Below are positions 1 to 9,485 of a DNA stretch of 33,895 nt, piece by piece. Below the pieces are notes generated by a model. It saw only the letters and a program-made list of their open reading frames with translations, did no database searches and was not told where the DNA came from. Both the position numbers and the translations under genes were made by a program. This stretch comes from a bacterium BMS3Abin03 (GTDB lineage: Bacteria > Bacteroidota > Ignavibacteria > Ignavibacteriales > Ignavibacteriaceae), in NCBI GenBank assembly GCA_002898075.1, contig BDSV01000204.1:1-33895 (forward strand), read 5' to 3'. The number at the start of each line of letters is the position of its first letter. Positions within the stretch are counted from its first letter, which is position 1.

Positions 1-1
1 A

Positions 2-490
2 TTTGTAGTATTTAGCTGCGATGAATTAGAGAATCTTTTTATCAATCTTGTAATGAAACAAGAAATTACCGCTTCCGGTAATGGGCCTATCTCGGAAACA
101 GAATCCTTCTGTCTTTCTGATTTCAATGAAATAAACGACAACATCGACAGAATTCAGGAGATTAAGTACGTAGCCGCAGCATACAGAACTCTTGAATCAA
201 CTCCCGGTTTGAAAGGCGATATACTAGCCAGTCTGGTTGCTGCTGATGGAACTGAAATTTTTTCCATAACTATTCCTAATGTTCAAGTAGAAGATTACAT
301 AGATAATCCGTTCGAAATTGTTTTAACACAAGCACAAATAGATTTGTTTAATTCTTACCTAACAGATTATCAAAACCACGACTGCTATACAGCCACTCTT
401 TCGGTAGTTAATATTACAGCAGGAGATGGTCCACCTTACTCGCTTACAGGCGTTGTAGAAATAGTTGTGGAGATAAAAACCAGTGTTTAA
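2..490 (+). CDS. Lipoprotein of unknown function, 5' end outside window
   Basis: The reading frame is open back to the window edge, so the ATG at 53 is probably internal. Residues read upstream of it (FVVFSCDELENLF) look like the end of a lipoprotein signal peptide with Cys as the lipidated residue, just inside the window. The mature part is about 158 residues, acidic, with predicted beta-rich stretches and two further Cys (in SFCLSD and NHDCYT) that could pair. I do not recognise a family. It is likely anchored in the outer or inner membrane facing the periplasm. A strong hairpin follows at 537-571. The lipoprotein call rests on the few residues visible before the edge. Confidence 0.6.
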   Translation, partial: FVVFSCDELENLFINLVMKQEITASGNGPISETESFCLSDFNEINDNIDRIQEIKYVAAAYRTLESTPGLKGDILASLVAADGTEIFSITIPNVQVEDYIDNPFEIVLTQAQIDLFNSYLTDYQNHDCYTATLSVVNITAGDGPPYSLTGVVEIVVEIKTSV

Positions 491-536
491 ACTCTTAATT
501 TAATTATCTGATGACATTGTATATTCCCCGTTTCGA

Positions 537-571
537 TTCCAACCCACCTGTGATAGGCGAGTGGGTTGGAA
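537..571 (+). terminator. Hairpin terminator after the first lipoprotein gene
   Basis: A perfect 11-bp stem (TTCCAACCCAC at 537-547 pairs with GTGGGTTGGAA at 561-571) has a 13-nt loop and is followed by AAATAAATTTTT. It lies 47 bp after the stop at 490 and before hemW. The T tract is imperfect, so termination efficiency is uncertain. Confidence 0.6.
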
Positions 572-694
572 AATAAATTTTTCCAAATATGAAGCTTATA
601 TTATTCACGCCACAATTTTCTTAAAATAACACCTGTTACATTTAAAAATATTAAATTTGAATCGTATCATTTTGAATTAATCTTCTGGTTTTTT

Positions 695-1825
695 TTGAAA
701 GAATCAGCATTATATGTGCATATACCTTTTTGCGATCACAAATGTATTTACTGTGATTTCTACTCAATTATAACTCCGGATAACGTTGCTGCATTCCTGC
801 GATCGGTAAAAAAAGAAATTGAGTTTTACTCCGAAAGATATTCTACAGAGAGGATAATTACTTCAATCTTTTTCGGCGGGGGAACACCTTCATTAATGCA
901 GCCGGAATATATTGCTGAAATTTTAACCAATCTTAACAAGTATTTTACACTTTCCGCCGATATTGAAATAACGATGGAAACCAATCCCGGTACGGTAAAT
1001 AAAGAAAAGTTAAAAAGTTTTTATGATTCGGGAATAAACAGGATAAGCATCGGTGTACAATCTTTCGATGAAGAAGAACTGAAATTTTTAACACGAATTC
1101 ATGACAAACAAACGGCTGTTAATACTGTTTTATACGCAAAGGAAACAGGGTTTGATAACATCAATATTGATTTGATTTTTAATCTTCCGGGACAAACAAA
1201 AACCAAATGGTTAAGTAATTTGCGGGAAGCGGTTAAACTTCCCGTCAAACATATCTCTGCTTATAGTTTAATCCTTGAACGGGGAACAATATTAAACAAA
1301 ATGGTTTTAGACGGAAAGGTTGAAATGCAGAATGATGACCACGACGCCGATCTTTACGAAACTACAATTGATTTTCTTGAAGACCATGATTATCATCAAT
1401 ATGAAGTGAGTAACTTTACCAAACCCGGTTTTGAGTGCAGGCATAACAACGCTTACTGGCATTATAAAGATTACCTTTCTTTCGGAACATCGGCACACTC
1501 ATTTATTAATAGAAAACGCTGGTGGAACTTTTCAAGTCTTAAAAGATATATAAGCGAAATTGAAAAAAGCGGGAACGCAATTGCCGGTTCGGAAGAGCTT
1601 AACAGAAAACAAATCCACGATGAATATGTAATGCTTGCCCTGCGAAGTTCGGGAATTAAATTGCTCGAATATCAAAAAAAATTTGGCGGCGGTTGGATAA
1701 ACAAAAATTATTCTTATCTTAAAAAGTTGAAGGATGATAATTTAATTTTATACGATGATGAATTTATAAGGTTAACAAAAAACGGCTATGCCCTTTGTGA
1801 TGAAATACTGAAAAATCTTTTATAA
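695..1825 (+). CDS. hemW: Radical SAM heme chaperone HemW
   Basis: 376 residues, normal for HemW. Near the N-terminus 'YVHIPFCDHKCIYCDFYS' carries the radical-SAM CxxxCxxC cluster motif (C13, C17, C20) with the extra 'CDF' typical of the coproporphyrinogen oxidase-like branch. A SAM-binding 'FFGGGTPS' follows, and the C-terminal part has the HemW signature 'HNNAYWHYKDYLSFGTSAHS'. HemW binds heme and is thought to deliver it to respiratory proteins; many are misannotated as HemN. The start is TTG at 695; no ATG is available before the cluster motif and no clear Shine-Dalgarno is visible. The gltP-like gene follows after 21 bp on the same strand, so co-transcription is likely. Cytoplasmic. Confidence 0.92.
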   Translation: MKESALYVHIPFCDHKCIYCDFYSIITPDNVAAFLRSVKKEIEFYSERYSTERIITSIFFGGGTPSLMQPEYIAEILTNLNKYFTLSADIEITMETNPGTVNKEKLKSFYDSGINRISIGVQSFDEEELKFLTRIHDKQTAVNTVLYAKETGFDNINIDLIFNLPGQTKTKWLSNLREAVKLPVKHISAYSLILERGTILNKMVLDGKVEMQNDDHDADLYETTIDFLEDHDYHQYEVSNFTKPGFECRHNNAYWHYKDYLSFGTSAHSFINRKRWWNFSSLKRYISEIEKSGNAIAGSEELNRKQIHDEYVMLALRSSGIKLLEYQKKFGGGWINKNYSYLKKLKDDNLILYDDEFIRLTKNGYALCDEILKNLL

Positions 1826-1846
1826 TTCAAAAGGGATTTTGCATCA

Positions 1847-3061
1847 ATGTTTAAACTGAAATTACACTGGCAAATATTAATCGCACTCGTAGCTGCAATT
1901 ATTTACGGTTTGGTTTTCACCGGGTACGTCGATTATGTAAGATGGATGGGCGACCTGTTTTTACGCGGGTTAAAAATGATAATCGTTCCATTAATTCTCA
2001 CTTCAATTATTTCCGGGGTTGCAAATATCGGCGATGCAAAAAATCTTGGAAGATTGGGACTCAAAACTTTTGCCTACTACATAACCACAAGCGTCTTTGC
2101 AATTATTACAGGTTTAATTCTTGTCAATCTCTTACAGCCGGGCGTTGGTGCAGACCTCGGTTTAAAAAGTAAAGTTCCCGAAATTACCGCATCAAGCGGC
2201 GACCTGGGTGAAGTAATTATGAGAATGATACCCACAAATATTTTCGATGCTCTGGCTTCGGCAGATATGCTTGCAATAATTTTCTTTTCAATTTTGTTCG
2301 GCTATTATGTTACACGCGTAAATGATAAGTACAAAATAATGCTTACGGATTTTTTTAACGGGGGTTTTGAAGTGATGATGAAACTTACACATTTTGTAAT
2401 CTTGTTTACACCGCTCGGTATATTGGGAATTGTTGCGGGTGTGGTTGCAGACCAGGCAGATAATCTCATGAGTCTTATCGGGAGTCTTGGTTTATATATG
2501 CTGGCAGTATTGATTGGTTTAATGTTTCATTCGTTTGTAACCCTTCCTTTAATTGTAAAGCTTATAGCCAAATCAAATCCCCGTAAACATTTTAATGCAA
2601 TGACGGTACCGCTGCTCACGGCGTTTTCAACCTCATCATCTTCCGCAACGCTGCCGCTCACACTTGAGGCTGTAGAGAACAATTCCGGGGTATCGAATAA
2701 AATAACAAGTTTTGTCCTTCCCCTGGGTGCTACAGTTAATATGGACGGAACAGCTTTGTATGAGTGCGTAGCTGCGATTTTTATCGCACAAGCTTACGGT
2801 ATTCAATTAGGATTTCTTCAACAGATAATTGTGGTTGTAACGGCTCTGCTTGCTTCAATCGGTGCAGCGGGAATTCCAATGGCAGGGTTGGTAATGATTA
2901 CCGTTATACTTTCTGCTGTGGGCTTGCCGCTCGAAGGTGTTGGGTTGATATTAGCAGTAGATAGATTTTTAGATATGTGCAGAACTACAGTAAACGTTTG
3001 GAGCGATTCCTGCGGTGCTGTTACTATTGCAAAATCCGAGGGTGAGACATTAAAAGTATAA
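1847..3061 (+). CDS. gltP: Dicarboxylate/amino acid:cation symporter (glutamate/aspartate, DAACS family)
   Basis: 404 residues, inner membrane, with the usual hydrophobic pattern of this family (TM helices plus two re-entrant hairpins). Key motifs are present: the serine-rich HP1 tip 'FSTSSSSATLPLT' (residues 260-272), 'NMDGTA' (298-303) for sodium coordination, and the TM8 stretch 'LDMCRTTVNVWSD' with D376, R379, N383 and D387. In the archaeal aspartate transporter the equivalent Arg binds the side-chain carboxylate, so an acidic amino acid is the likely substrate. This matches the two glutamate dehydrogenases further along. Start ATG at 1847 with AAAAGGGA about 10 nt upstream. Directly downstream of hemW. 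Confidence 0.9.
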   Translation: MFKLKLHWQILIALVAAIIYGLVFTGYVDYVRWMGDLFLRGLKMIIVPLILTSIISGVANIGDAKNLGRLGLKTFAYYITTSVFAIITGLILVNLLQPGVGADLGLKSKVPEITASSGDLGEVIMRMIPTNIFDALASADMLAIIFFSILFGYYVTRVNDKYKIMLTDFFNGGFEVMMKLTHFVILFTPLGILGIVAGVVADQADNLMSLIGSLGLYMLAVLIGLMFHSFVTLPLIVKLIAKSNPRKHFNAMTVPLLTAFSTSSSSATLPLTLEAVENNSGVSNKITSFVLPLGATVNMDGTALYECVAAIFIAQAYGIQLGFLQQIIVVVTALLASIGAAGIPMAGLVMITVILSAVGLPLEGVGLILAVDRFLDMCRTTVNVWSDSCGAVTIAKSEGETLKV

Positions 3062-3072
3062 TGATTACAGAT

Positions 3073-3328
3073 AAGTAATTTATCTTTCAAATTCTTTTTC
3101 TTGATGTCCGGCACTTTTGCATCATCGGGGGGACAACCTACCACGAGCAGTAAGAACGGTCTTTCGTTGTTCGGTCTTCCTAAAATTTTATCAGGAAAAT
3201 TCATCGGGCTTGGAGTATTAGTAAACGAAACCAATCCCCCATTGTGGATTGCAGTTATTAAAATTTCAGTTGGAATTCAAACAGATTCTTGCTAATAGTA
3301 AATCTTTACTTTTCTTCCGTCCGTCAGA
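3073..3328 (-). pseudogene. Decayed C-terminal remnant of a nitroreductase-family gene
   Basis: On the minus strand one frame reads 'DGRKVKIYY', stop, 'QESV', stop, then 'IPTEILITAIHNGGLVSFT' and on into 'TNTPSPMNFPDKILGRP', 'NNERPFLLLVVG' and 'DDAKVPDIKKK'. This is the conserved end of FMN nitroreductases ('YY..ESVGIATGILITALHNAGL..LTHTPSPM.FL..IL.RP.NE.P..L..VGYPA.DA.VPD'). The second stop is TGA where the family has Gly (GGA to TGA). No N-terminal half is present; the neighbouring membrane-protein gene begins where it should be. The plus-strand ORF at 3101-3295 is its antisense shadow. Family recognition is from memory of the motif. Confidence 0.7.
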
Positions 3329-3688
3329 TCATCTTTCAATTAAGGAATAAGCTAACCCGATTAACCCGTGAATGAAGACAAAGTAAGGAACTAAAATTAA
3401 CATCCATAATCCTTTAATAGGGCTTGAGTGAGAAAACAAATCAAATACAGCATAAATAAGAATAATTGTAATGGCTGTTGCAACTATGCTTATTTTCATA
3501 ATTTTATGATAAAACTGCCAGATGATTTTTTCATCAGGGATCGGAATTCTTTCGAACAATAATGGTCGAAGCCCAAGAATTGCCAACGTAGCAATCCATG
3601 CAGGACCGGAAACCCAAATCGAATAAACACAAAGTAAGCCGACCAACATTTGAAATAGAAAAGCTGCCGGTAATGATTTATACATCAT
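3329..3688 (-). CDS. Small integral membrane protein, unknown family
   Basis: 119 residues with about four hydrophobic segments (roughly residues 5-25, 28-42, 65-87 and 93-115) separated by a charged stretch 'FERIPIPDEKIIWQFYHK'. Start ATG at 3688 is supported by a strong Shine-Dalgarno, AAAGGAGA, about 9 nt upstream; a second ATG follows immediately. It sits 33 bp downstream of the PH-domain membrane protein gene on the same strand, so the two are probably one operon. I do not recognise the family and assign no function. Confidence 0.7.
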   Translation of the reverse strand: MMYKSLPAAFLFQMLVGLLCVYSIWVSGPAWIATLAILGLRPLLFERIPIPDEKIIWQFYHKIMKISIVATAITIILIYAVFDLFSHSSPIKGLWMLILVPYFVFIHGLIGLAYSLIER

Positions 3689-3721
3689 AAATATACTTCT
3701 CCTTTCAAAATGAGAATAAAA

Positions 3722-4321
3722 TCATTTGTTGTTTTTTAACACTTTGTGAATTTCCTTCAACTCTGCAAGTATTTCCTGCAGAAGTTGTTCGTTATGTTCA
3801 CCCACAGAACTTTTCTCAGTGGTACCGCCTGACGGATAAAGTTTTTTCACTTTTATTCTCAACTGCTCGAGCAGGTCGTCCCATTCGGTTAAGCCGGTTA
3901 GTTTTGCTTCGAACCCTGTAGCGGTTGGGCTTTGCCCTGCTGTTTGTATTTTGATGGATGCAATACCCAGAAACCTGTCGTAAAGAGACCGGTGAAGCTG
4001 AAAATCCGTTATTGCTCTGTATGGTACATTCTGTTTTATTTTCGATAGAATACCTTTATGAATTGTTATTCTATCTTCTTCAATATAATACGTTAAATTT
4101 TTTATCCAAAGAGTTATAATCGGAACGGCAATTAGCCATAAGAGTACAATTATTCCTAAAATTATTGGCAGTAAAATGCCGGCGACTTCATTTGCAGAAA
4201 CTTTTGGACTGAGAGGTATTGTTATCTGAAGAATAACACCGACTAATAAAATTAAAAATGAAATTGTAATTAAAACATACCACTGTTTAGTAAACAGCTT
4301 TTTATTTGGTTTGATTTCCAA
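3722..4321 (-). CDS. Membrane protein with bacterial PH domain (DUF304/bPH2, YdbS/YdbT-like)
   Basis: About 199 residues from the chosen start. Two hydrophobic helices near the N-terminus (around residues 18-38 and 50-75) precede a cytoplasmic bacterial PH-like domain: 'YYIEEDRITIHKGILSKIKQ', 'VPYRAITDFQLHRSLYDRF' and 'LGIASIKIQTAG' are the recognisable family blocks. The C-terminal 40 residues are charged and likely coiled coil. I place the start at TTG 4321 because AGAGGAGG lies 8 nt before it. A GTG at 4348 in the same frame would put that Shine-Dalgarno inside the coding region. Proteins of this family are poorly characterised. Probably first gene of an operon with the membrane protein at 3329-3688. 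Confidence 0.8.
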   Translation of the reverse strand: MEIKPNKKLFTKQWYVLITISFLILLVGVILQITIPLSPKVSANEVAGILLPIILGIIVLLWLIAVPIITLWIKNLTYYIEEDRITIHKGILSKIKQNVPYRAITDFQLHRSLYDRFLGIASIKIQTAGQSPTATGFEAKLTGLTEWDDLLEQLRIKVKKLYPSGGTTEKSSVGEHNEQLLQEILAELKEIHKVLKNNK

Positions 4322-4549
4322 TTTATCATCCTCCTCTAAATGAAACACACAAAAATATAAAAAACCCCAATCAAACTTCCTTGAATTCTCAATAAAAAAT
4401 TGTGTCTCTATATGATTCGCTATCCCGAATTAAAACACAGCTAATACACACTGATTATTGGAAATATATAAAGAAACTATCATTTTAATCAAATAATTGA
4501 TGATTGTTAATATTTTAAGAAATGGCACAAGTATTGGAAAATTAACCGT

Positions 4550-4592
4550 CCAACAGGAATTATAAAGTACTATAAAAATAGTTTTCTGTTGG
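4550..4592. other. Intergenic hairpin in the 4322-4672 gap
   Basis: The 351-bp gap between divergent genes holds no ORF I can support. It must contain promoters for both neighbours. The only structure I see is a 7-bp perfect stem (CCAACAG at 4550-4556, CTGTTGG at 4586-4592, extendable with mismatches) around a 29-nt AT-rich loop. Role unknown; it lies about 80 bp before the lipoprotein ATG at 4673. Confidence 0.35.
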
Positions 4593-4672
4593 CGCTCTTT
4601 GATAAGATGGATGCTGTTGCTAATAACTATTTCACTAATTAAAAATAGTATTCATTATATCACGGAGTTAAA

Positions 4673-5239
4673 ATGAGATTTCTATTATTCGCCCTACTGA
4701 TCATCAGCCTGGTTCAATTGGGCTGCTCAGAATCTTCCAACTTCCTTACTGATCCCGCAAAATCATACCCGGAATTAGTAAAGTTACCCCCAAGATCTTC
4801 ATCATCACTATCAACGGAAACTTTATTTTCTGTTAGTAAAACCATTCAAGGTAAACACGGCGGAACTATAATAATTGACGAAAGTTATGAGAGTGAGGAT
4901 GGTCAAACAGTTACTATATACGGTAAGCTGAAAATACCCAAGCATTCTTTCCAGGGTACCAAAACAATAACGATGACAATTGATGATGAATTTGCCGCTG
5001 TACATTTCGAACCCACGATGGATTTTAACAAATCGCTAAAACTTGACCTGGAATTTACCGGGCTTGATTTAGAAAACCTGGGTTTTGAAGATGGTAAATG
5101 GGATTTTGCTTTCATCAGCGACGATGGTGAAATTGAAATAGTAAAGAAAAAAGGGATGAGCATAGATATATCCGATGGTGAATTATCTGTTGAAAAAGCA
5201 AAATTAAATCATTTTTCCAGGTACGGATGGTGCAGATAA
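4673..5239 (+). CDS. Lipoprotein of unknown function
   Basis: 188 residues. N-terminal hydrophobic segment ends in a lipobox 'LVQLGC' with Cys18 as acceptor, followed by a Ser-rich linker (residues 40-47). The rest is predicted beta-sandwich-like: 'GGTIIIDESYESEDGQTVTI', 'GTKTITMTIDDEFAAVHFEP', and a C-terminal 'LNHFSRYGW' block reminiscent of the HFS endings of extracellular beta domains. Start ATG with CACGGAG 5-6 nt upstream. The downstream TPR gene begins 49 bp later on the same strand. I do not recognise a named family. Confidence 0.75.
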   Translation: MRFLLFALLIISLVQLGCSESSNFLTDPAKSYPELVKLPPRSSSSLSTETLFSVSKTIQGKHGGTIIIDESYESEDGQTVTIYGKLKIPKHSFQGTKTITMTIDDEFAAVHFEPTMDFNKSLKLDLEFTGLDLENLGFEDGKWDFAFISDDGEIEIVKKKGMSIDISDGELSVEKAKLNHFSRYGWCR

Positions 5240-5288
5240 AACCTTCCCGGAATCGTTTTACTAAAAGTAATCAGTTTAAAAATAGAAT

Positions 5289-6536
5289 TTGAATAAAATA
5301 ATGAAAGATAATACAAATAGTTTTTCGGAAGCTTTGATTTTGTTGATCGAAGAATTTTCACGAGAATTTCAGCTTCCGGAACTTTTAAGAATTACCGATA
5401 ATGTGGAATCTCTACAAGTTATTAAAAGTAAAACAATTAGAGATGAAAAACTTTTATCCGGTAACGATATTGATGAAAAGATAAAAGTTGACGGCATAAT
5501 TATAATTGCCAAATCAAAACTTTCCGATATTAATTTCCACAATTTCCTTTTAAAACTTAGCGGGTTTTTGCTTGAACATGGAAGATTAGACCAAGCTCTG
5601 AATATCTTAACAGACTTATTACGGGTAATTGAGTCTAAGCATTTGAAAGCCGAATCTTTTCTTCTAATGGCAGATATTTATCTCAGAAAAACCAACTGGG
5701 ATAAAGCCGTAAACAATATCGATAATGCAAAAAAATACTTCGAACTGTTAAATAATAATTATGGACTGGCTAAATGCAAAAACCTGTTAGGTATTTTACA
5801 CGGCGAGAAAGGTGATATATCATCAGCAAGAAAATATTTTATGGAAAGCCGTGCCCTGATTGAAGATGAAGAAAACGAAAAATTTGTAGCTGAAATTGTA
5901 ACGAACATCGCAATTTCGGAAAATATATGCGGGAATTTTACTAAAGCAAAAGAACATTTTTATGATGCTGTAGTTCGCTTTGGAAAAGTTGGCGATTTAA
6001 AGAAAACTGCAGAACTGAGACACAATATCGGGATGCTGTATTTAGAAAAGCGCGAATACGAAAAAGCTTCGAAAGAATTTGGTAATGCTATTTTAGTAGC
6101 AATCAAAGGAAATTATCCTACGGTTCTGACAATTTCTTATCTTGGAAAAGCCAATGCACTTTTAAAATTAAATGCTTTGGAAGATTCCTATGAATACTGT
6201 TATAAAGCATTAGAGATAGCAATCAGGATTGAAGATAAACTAACAATAGCCGACGTGTATCGCGTTATAGGTACTATCGAACGAAAACTTAAACATTATA
6301 ACGCAGCAGTAATGTATTTAGATATAAGTTTACAAATGAATCTTAGAACCGAGAACAAATTAAACACAGCCGAAACGTCATTAGAACTTGCACTGATGTA
6401 TGACGAAACAGGTGATGCACAGGAGAAAATTAATTGTCTGAATAAAGCTCAACAATACTACACGGAAATTAATGCAGTTGAAAAAGTTAAACTGATTGAC
6501 GAATTATTAGAACCTGCGCTGAACAGACAGAATTAA
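5289..6536 (+). CDS. Cytoplasmic tetratricopeptide-repeat protein
   Basis: Up to 415 residues with no signal peptide or membrane segment. From about residue 95 onward it is a run of TPR-like helix pairs, for example 'LDQALNILTDLLRVIESKHL', 'WDKAVNNIDNAKKYFELL', 'GDISSARKYFMESRALIEDE', 'REYEKASKEFGNAILVAIKG', 'LEDSYEYCYKALEIAIRIED' and 'HYNAAVMYLDISLQMNLRTE', about seven repeats. Such scaffolds bind partner proteins. The N-terminal 90 residues are helical but not a domain I recognise, and there is no visible DNA-binding or kinase domain. The frame can start at TTG 5289 or at ATG 5301; no Shine-Dalgarno decides. It converges on the BNR protein gene. Confidence 0.8.
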   Translation: MNKIMKDNTNSFSEALILLIEEFSREFQLPELLRITDNVESLQVIKSKTIRDEKLLSGNDIDEKIKVDGIIIIAKSKLSDINFHNFLLKLSGFLLEHGRLDQALNILTDLLRVIESKHLKAESFLLMADIYLRKTNWDKAVNNIDNAKKYFELLNNNYGLAKCKNLLGILHGEKGDISSARKYFMESRALIEDEENEKFVAEIVTNIAISENICGNFTKAKEHFYDAVVRFGKVGDLKKTAELRHNIGMLYLEKREYEKASKEFGNAILVAIKGNYPTVLTISYLGKANALLKLNALEDSYEYCYKALEIAIRIEDKLTIADVYRVIGTIERKLKHYNAAVMYLDISLQMNLRTENKLNTAETSLELALMYDETGDAQEKINCLNKAQQYYTEINAVEKVKLIDELLEPALNRQN

Positions 6537-6662
6537 CAAGCTGAAATAATTCTTCATTGAAGATCGACTTCTTTTTAATTTAAACTATCCATCCTTTATT
6601 TTTTATAGCTCATCCTTATCTACACTTAAATATTATTACTTAAACCTGTTGAATATTAAATT

Positions 6663-9251
6663 TCATTTTAAAAGTATCATCTTTTTTGTTTGAACAAAAT
6701 TTCCTGCTTTTAATGTATAGAAGTAGGTTCCGCTTGAAAGACCGGATGCGTTAAAATTCACTTCATACGTTCCGGCAGGTTTTTCTTCATTAACTAAAAT
6801 CGCTACTTCGTTTCCTAAAACATCATAAACCTTCAAAACGGTAAATTGTAAATTGTAAATCGTAAATTTAATAATCGTTGTTGGATTAAATGGATTGGGA
6901 TAGTTTTGCTCTAATTTAAAATTATCTGCAATGGTATTTTTTTCGTTTACATCAGTAACTACAGTGCTCAACAGTTTTCTCTCGTAAACCCCGTTACCGT
7001 GCGTAGCTACCCTGATTACATTATTAGAAGCAGTAATATTCAAATCCATTGCAATTACAGCAGTGGGCAAACCTTCTTTATAATCCTGCCAGATCGTACC
7101 GCCGTCGGTTGAAACATAAACACCCAAATCATTTCCAACATAAATATGATCCGTATTATTCGGATCAACAATCACTGAAGCGGTTGGTACATCGGGCAAA
7201 GTACCGGTAATATCCGTCCAGTTTGTTCCGCTGTCGGTCGATTTAAAAACATGCCCTGTTCCGAAGCCGTAAAATGTTAAATAAACTATTGAATCGTCTA
7301 AGGGATCGACAGCAATATCAGCAGGAAAACGGTCGGGTAAAGAGCCGGTTATGTCTATCCAATCACTTCCGCTGTCGGTTGTTCTGAAAATGTGACCTCT
7401 TACATTTGCAGACGGAGCAGTTGCAACATAAACCTTTTCACTTGTTTGATAACTAATCTCCATAGCAAGTGCGGGGTTACCGTCTAAAGAGCTGTTATTG
7501 TTAGTCACATTCCAGGTTCCGCCGCCGTTTGTAGATTTATATATTTTACTTCTTCCTGCATACATATAATTACCGTTTGAGTTAAACAATTTGTAAGGAG
7601 CAATAAACGCTGTGGGAAGACTACCGCCCGGAGGTGTAACACTTGAATTAAATGAATTGCCATGATTTGTTGATTTCAAAATATTTAGATATTGCCATGA
7701 ACCGAATACTATATTGTCGTTATTAGCATCAATTGCCGACCAGCTTCCGTCGCCGCCTATATTTCTAATCCATGCAAGATCTCCGTCATAAATTACCGTA
7801 CTGTTATCCTGCAAACCGCCAATAAAGAAAAGTGAATCTTGCTGCGAACTTGCCGTGCCGTTATAAAATTGTGTGGTTTGATAACGCCCATTGTGGGATT
7901 CAAAAGTTTCTGCAAAATCTATAGTTCTAAAAATTCCACCGTCAGTAGCAATGTAGTACATATTCGGGTTAGTTGGATGCTGAATTACCACGTGAGCATC
8001 GGAATGAGTATAGTCGCTAGGTCCTTCCTGTCCTCCGATTGGCGGTCTTCCCAAAGTTAACCCACCTTGTGATTTCTCAATCAAGGTGTTGCCTCCGTCG
8101 GTCGATTTATAAACACCGATTCCAATTACAACAAGATTATCAGGATTTGTCTGGTCAACAGCAACATCGTGGGAGTACCATCCCTGCCATTGAGAATAGT
8201 CGAGAGTATTTACAATTGTCCAGGTTACTCCTGAATCGGTAGATTTACACAACCAGCTTGCACCATCTGAAAAAGAAAACCCGTTCCCGATACTGGCGTA
8301 AACGATATTCGGATCGGCTTTATAAATATCTAACTGTATCTTCCCTTTAAATGTAGAAGGTAACCCGCTTGTGATGTGGCTCCATAAAGCTCCTCCATCC
8401 GATGTACGGTAAATTCCATAGCCGGCACTCTGAAAATTCCCGTTCCCGGTTATTACAATATTTGTGTCGACAGGGTTAATAACCAAATCCATAGCCATCA
8501 CCACGTTATTTACCTGCTGCCAGGTTGCTCCTGCATCGTATGATCTGTAAGTGCCTTCGGTTGTTGCCGCCCAAACAGTATTCGGGTTAAGCGGATTTAT
8601 CTTTACAGCCCAAACTCCGCGCTGAGAATCGTACGACCAGTCGAGACTTTTACTCCACGTTTGTCCATTATCGGTTGACTTAAGAATTCCAATTCCGTAA
8701 GTGCCTCTTGTATTCCGGTACGCCGCACCTGTACCGGCAGCATCATGGTTATAAACCTCACCCGTTCCAATATAAATAACGTTTGAATCGTTCGGCTCAA
8801 TTGCAATTGTGCTAACGCCCAGCACCGGGAATCCCGTTTCTACTATATGCCATGCATTAACGCCTACCCCGCCCGTATAACCTACCCACAAACCACCGCT
8901 CGCCGAACCGAGATACATTGTGTTGGGATTCTGAGGATTGAAGGCAATAGCAAGAGTCCTTCCGCCCGTATTATAAGGACCGATTGCAGTCCATGGTTCA
9001 GTATTATTCCCGTTAACCGGTTTGTTAAGTTCTAAAAGATTCGATTGTTCGAACGCTTTATAATATGCATCTCCTGGAATTTCGCTGTGCGGGTATGCCC
9101 TGACTAATGCGAAAAAATTCAGAGCATCGTATGCACCCGAAATCCTGCTGTTTTTTCTGCCGCCATTATCAATTGAGTTAATTGTAATAAAATAACCCGA
9201 AAGTACCGCAACAATGATTATGATACTGTAGAAGAAAATCCTGTTTTTCAT
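6663..9251 (-). CDS. Secreted BNR/Asp-box beta-propeller protein with T9SS sorting domain
   Basis: 862 residues from ATG 9251, chosen because AGAAAGG lies 6 nt upstream; the longer frame to 9269 has no such site. A signal segment (residues 5-24) is followed by about eleven Asp-box/BNR units, for example 'KSTDNGQTW', 'RSYDAGATW', 'RTSDGGALW', 'KSTDSGVTW', 'KSTNGGGTW' and 'VSTDGGTIW'. These form sortilin/sialidase-like propellers. The last 75 residues carry the type IX secretion sorting domain with 'NYPNPFNPTT', 'LKVYDVLGNEV' and 'GTYFYTLKAG'. The protein is predicted to be exported across the outer membrane. Propeller function (binding or glycan hydrolysis) cannot be told. A short internal repeat near 6840-6870 encodes the odd 'TIYNLQFT' in the sorting domain. 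Confidence 0.88.
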   Translation of the reverse strand: MKNRIFFYSIIIIVAVLSGYFITINSIDNGGRKNSRISGAYDALNFFALVRAYPHSEIPGDAYYKAFEQSNLLELNKPVNGNNTEPWTAIGPYNTGGRTLAIAFNPQNPNTMYLGSASGGLWVGYTGGVGVNAWHIVETGFPVLGVSTIAIEPNDSNVIYIGTGEVYNHDAAGTGAAYRNTRGTYGIGILKSTDNGQTWSKSLDWSYDSQRGVWAVKINPLNPNTVWAATTEGTYRSYDAGATWQQVNNVVMAMDLVINPVDTNIVITGNGNFQSAGYGIYRTSDGGALWSHITSGLPSTFKGKIQLDIYKADPNIVYASIGNGFSFSDGASWLCKSTDSGVTWTIVNTLDYSQWQGWYSHDVAVDQTNPDNLVVIGIGVYKSTDGGNTLIEKSQGGLTLGRPPIGGQEGPSDYTHSDAHVVIQHPTNPNMYYIATDGGIFRTIDFAETFESHNGRYQTTQFYNGTASSQQDSLFFIGGLQDNSTVIYDGDLAWIRNIGGDGSWSAIDANNDNIVFGSWQYLNILKSTNHGNSFNSSVTPPGGSLPTAFIAPYKLFNSNGNYMYAGRSKIYKSTNGGGTWNVTNNNSSLDGNPALAMEISYQTSEKVYVATAPSANVRGHIFRTTDSGSDWIDITGSLPDRFPADIAVDPLDDSIVYLTFYGFGTGHVFKSTDSGTNWTDITGTLPDVPTASVIVDPNNTDHIYVGNDLGVYVSTDGGTIWQDYKEGLPTAVIAMDLNITASNNVIRVATHGNGVYERKLLSTVVTDVNEKNTIADNFKLEQNYPNPFNPTTIIKFTIYNLQFTVLKVYDVLGNEVAILVNEEKPAGTYEVNFNASGLSSGTYFYTLKAGNFVQTKKMILLK

Positions 9252-9485
9252 GTTAAACCTTTCTAGCAATTACAGATTGATTTTTTTAATGGTTCCGGCT
9301 TGATTTTATGACACCGCTTTAACTATTTCAACCCTTAAATTATTACCGTAGTATGAAAATTAAATAATATTCCGTCAATAATCTAAAACTGCTTAAATAA
9401 TAAGTTAATCTCTTTTAAATATTCCTTCCCGATTTTTATGAAGTAACCATTTTATATTTTACAGAGTCTAAACACTAAATAAAAA

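Noticed and set aside
3101..3295. Plus-strand ORF of 64 residues
   Set aside because: It is antisense to the nitroreductase remnant, whose protein motif is far more convincing.
6838..6875. GTAAATTGTAAATTGTAAATCGTAAAT repeat as a regulatory iteron
   Set aside because: It lies inside the T9SS sorting-domain coding region and is explained by the TIYNLQFT codons.
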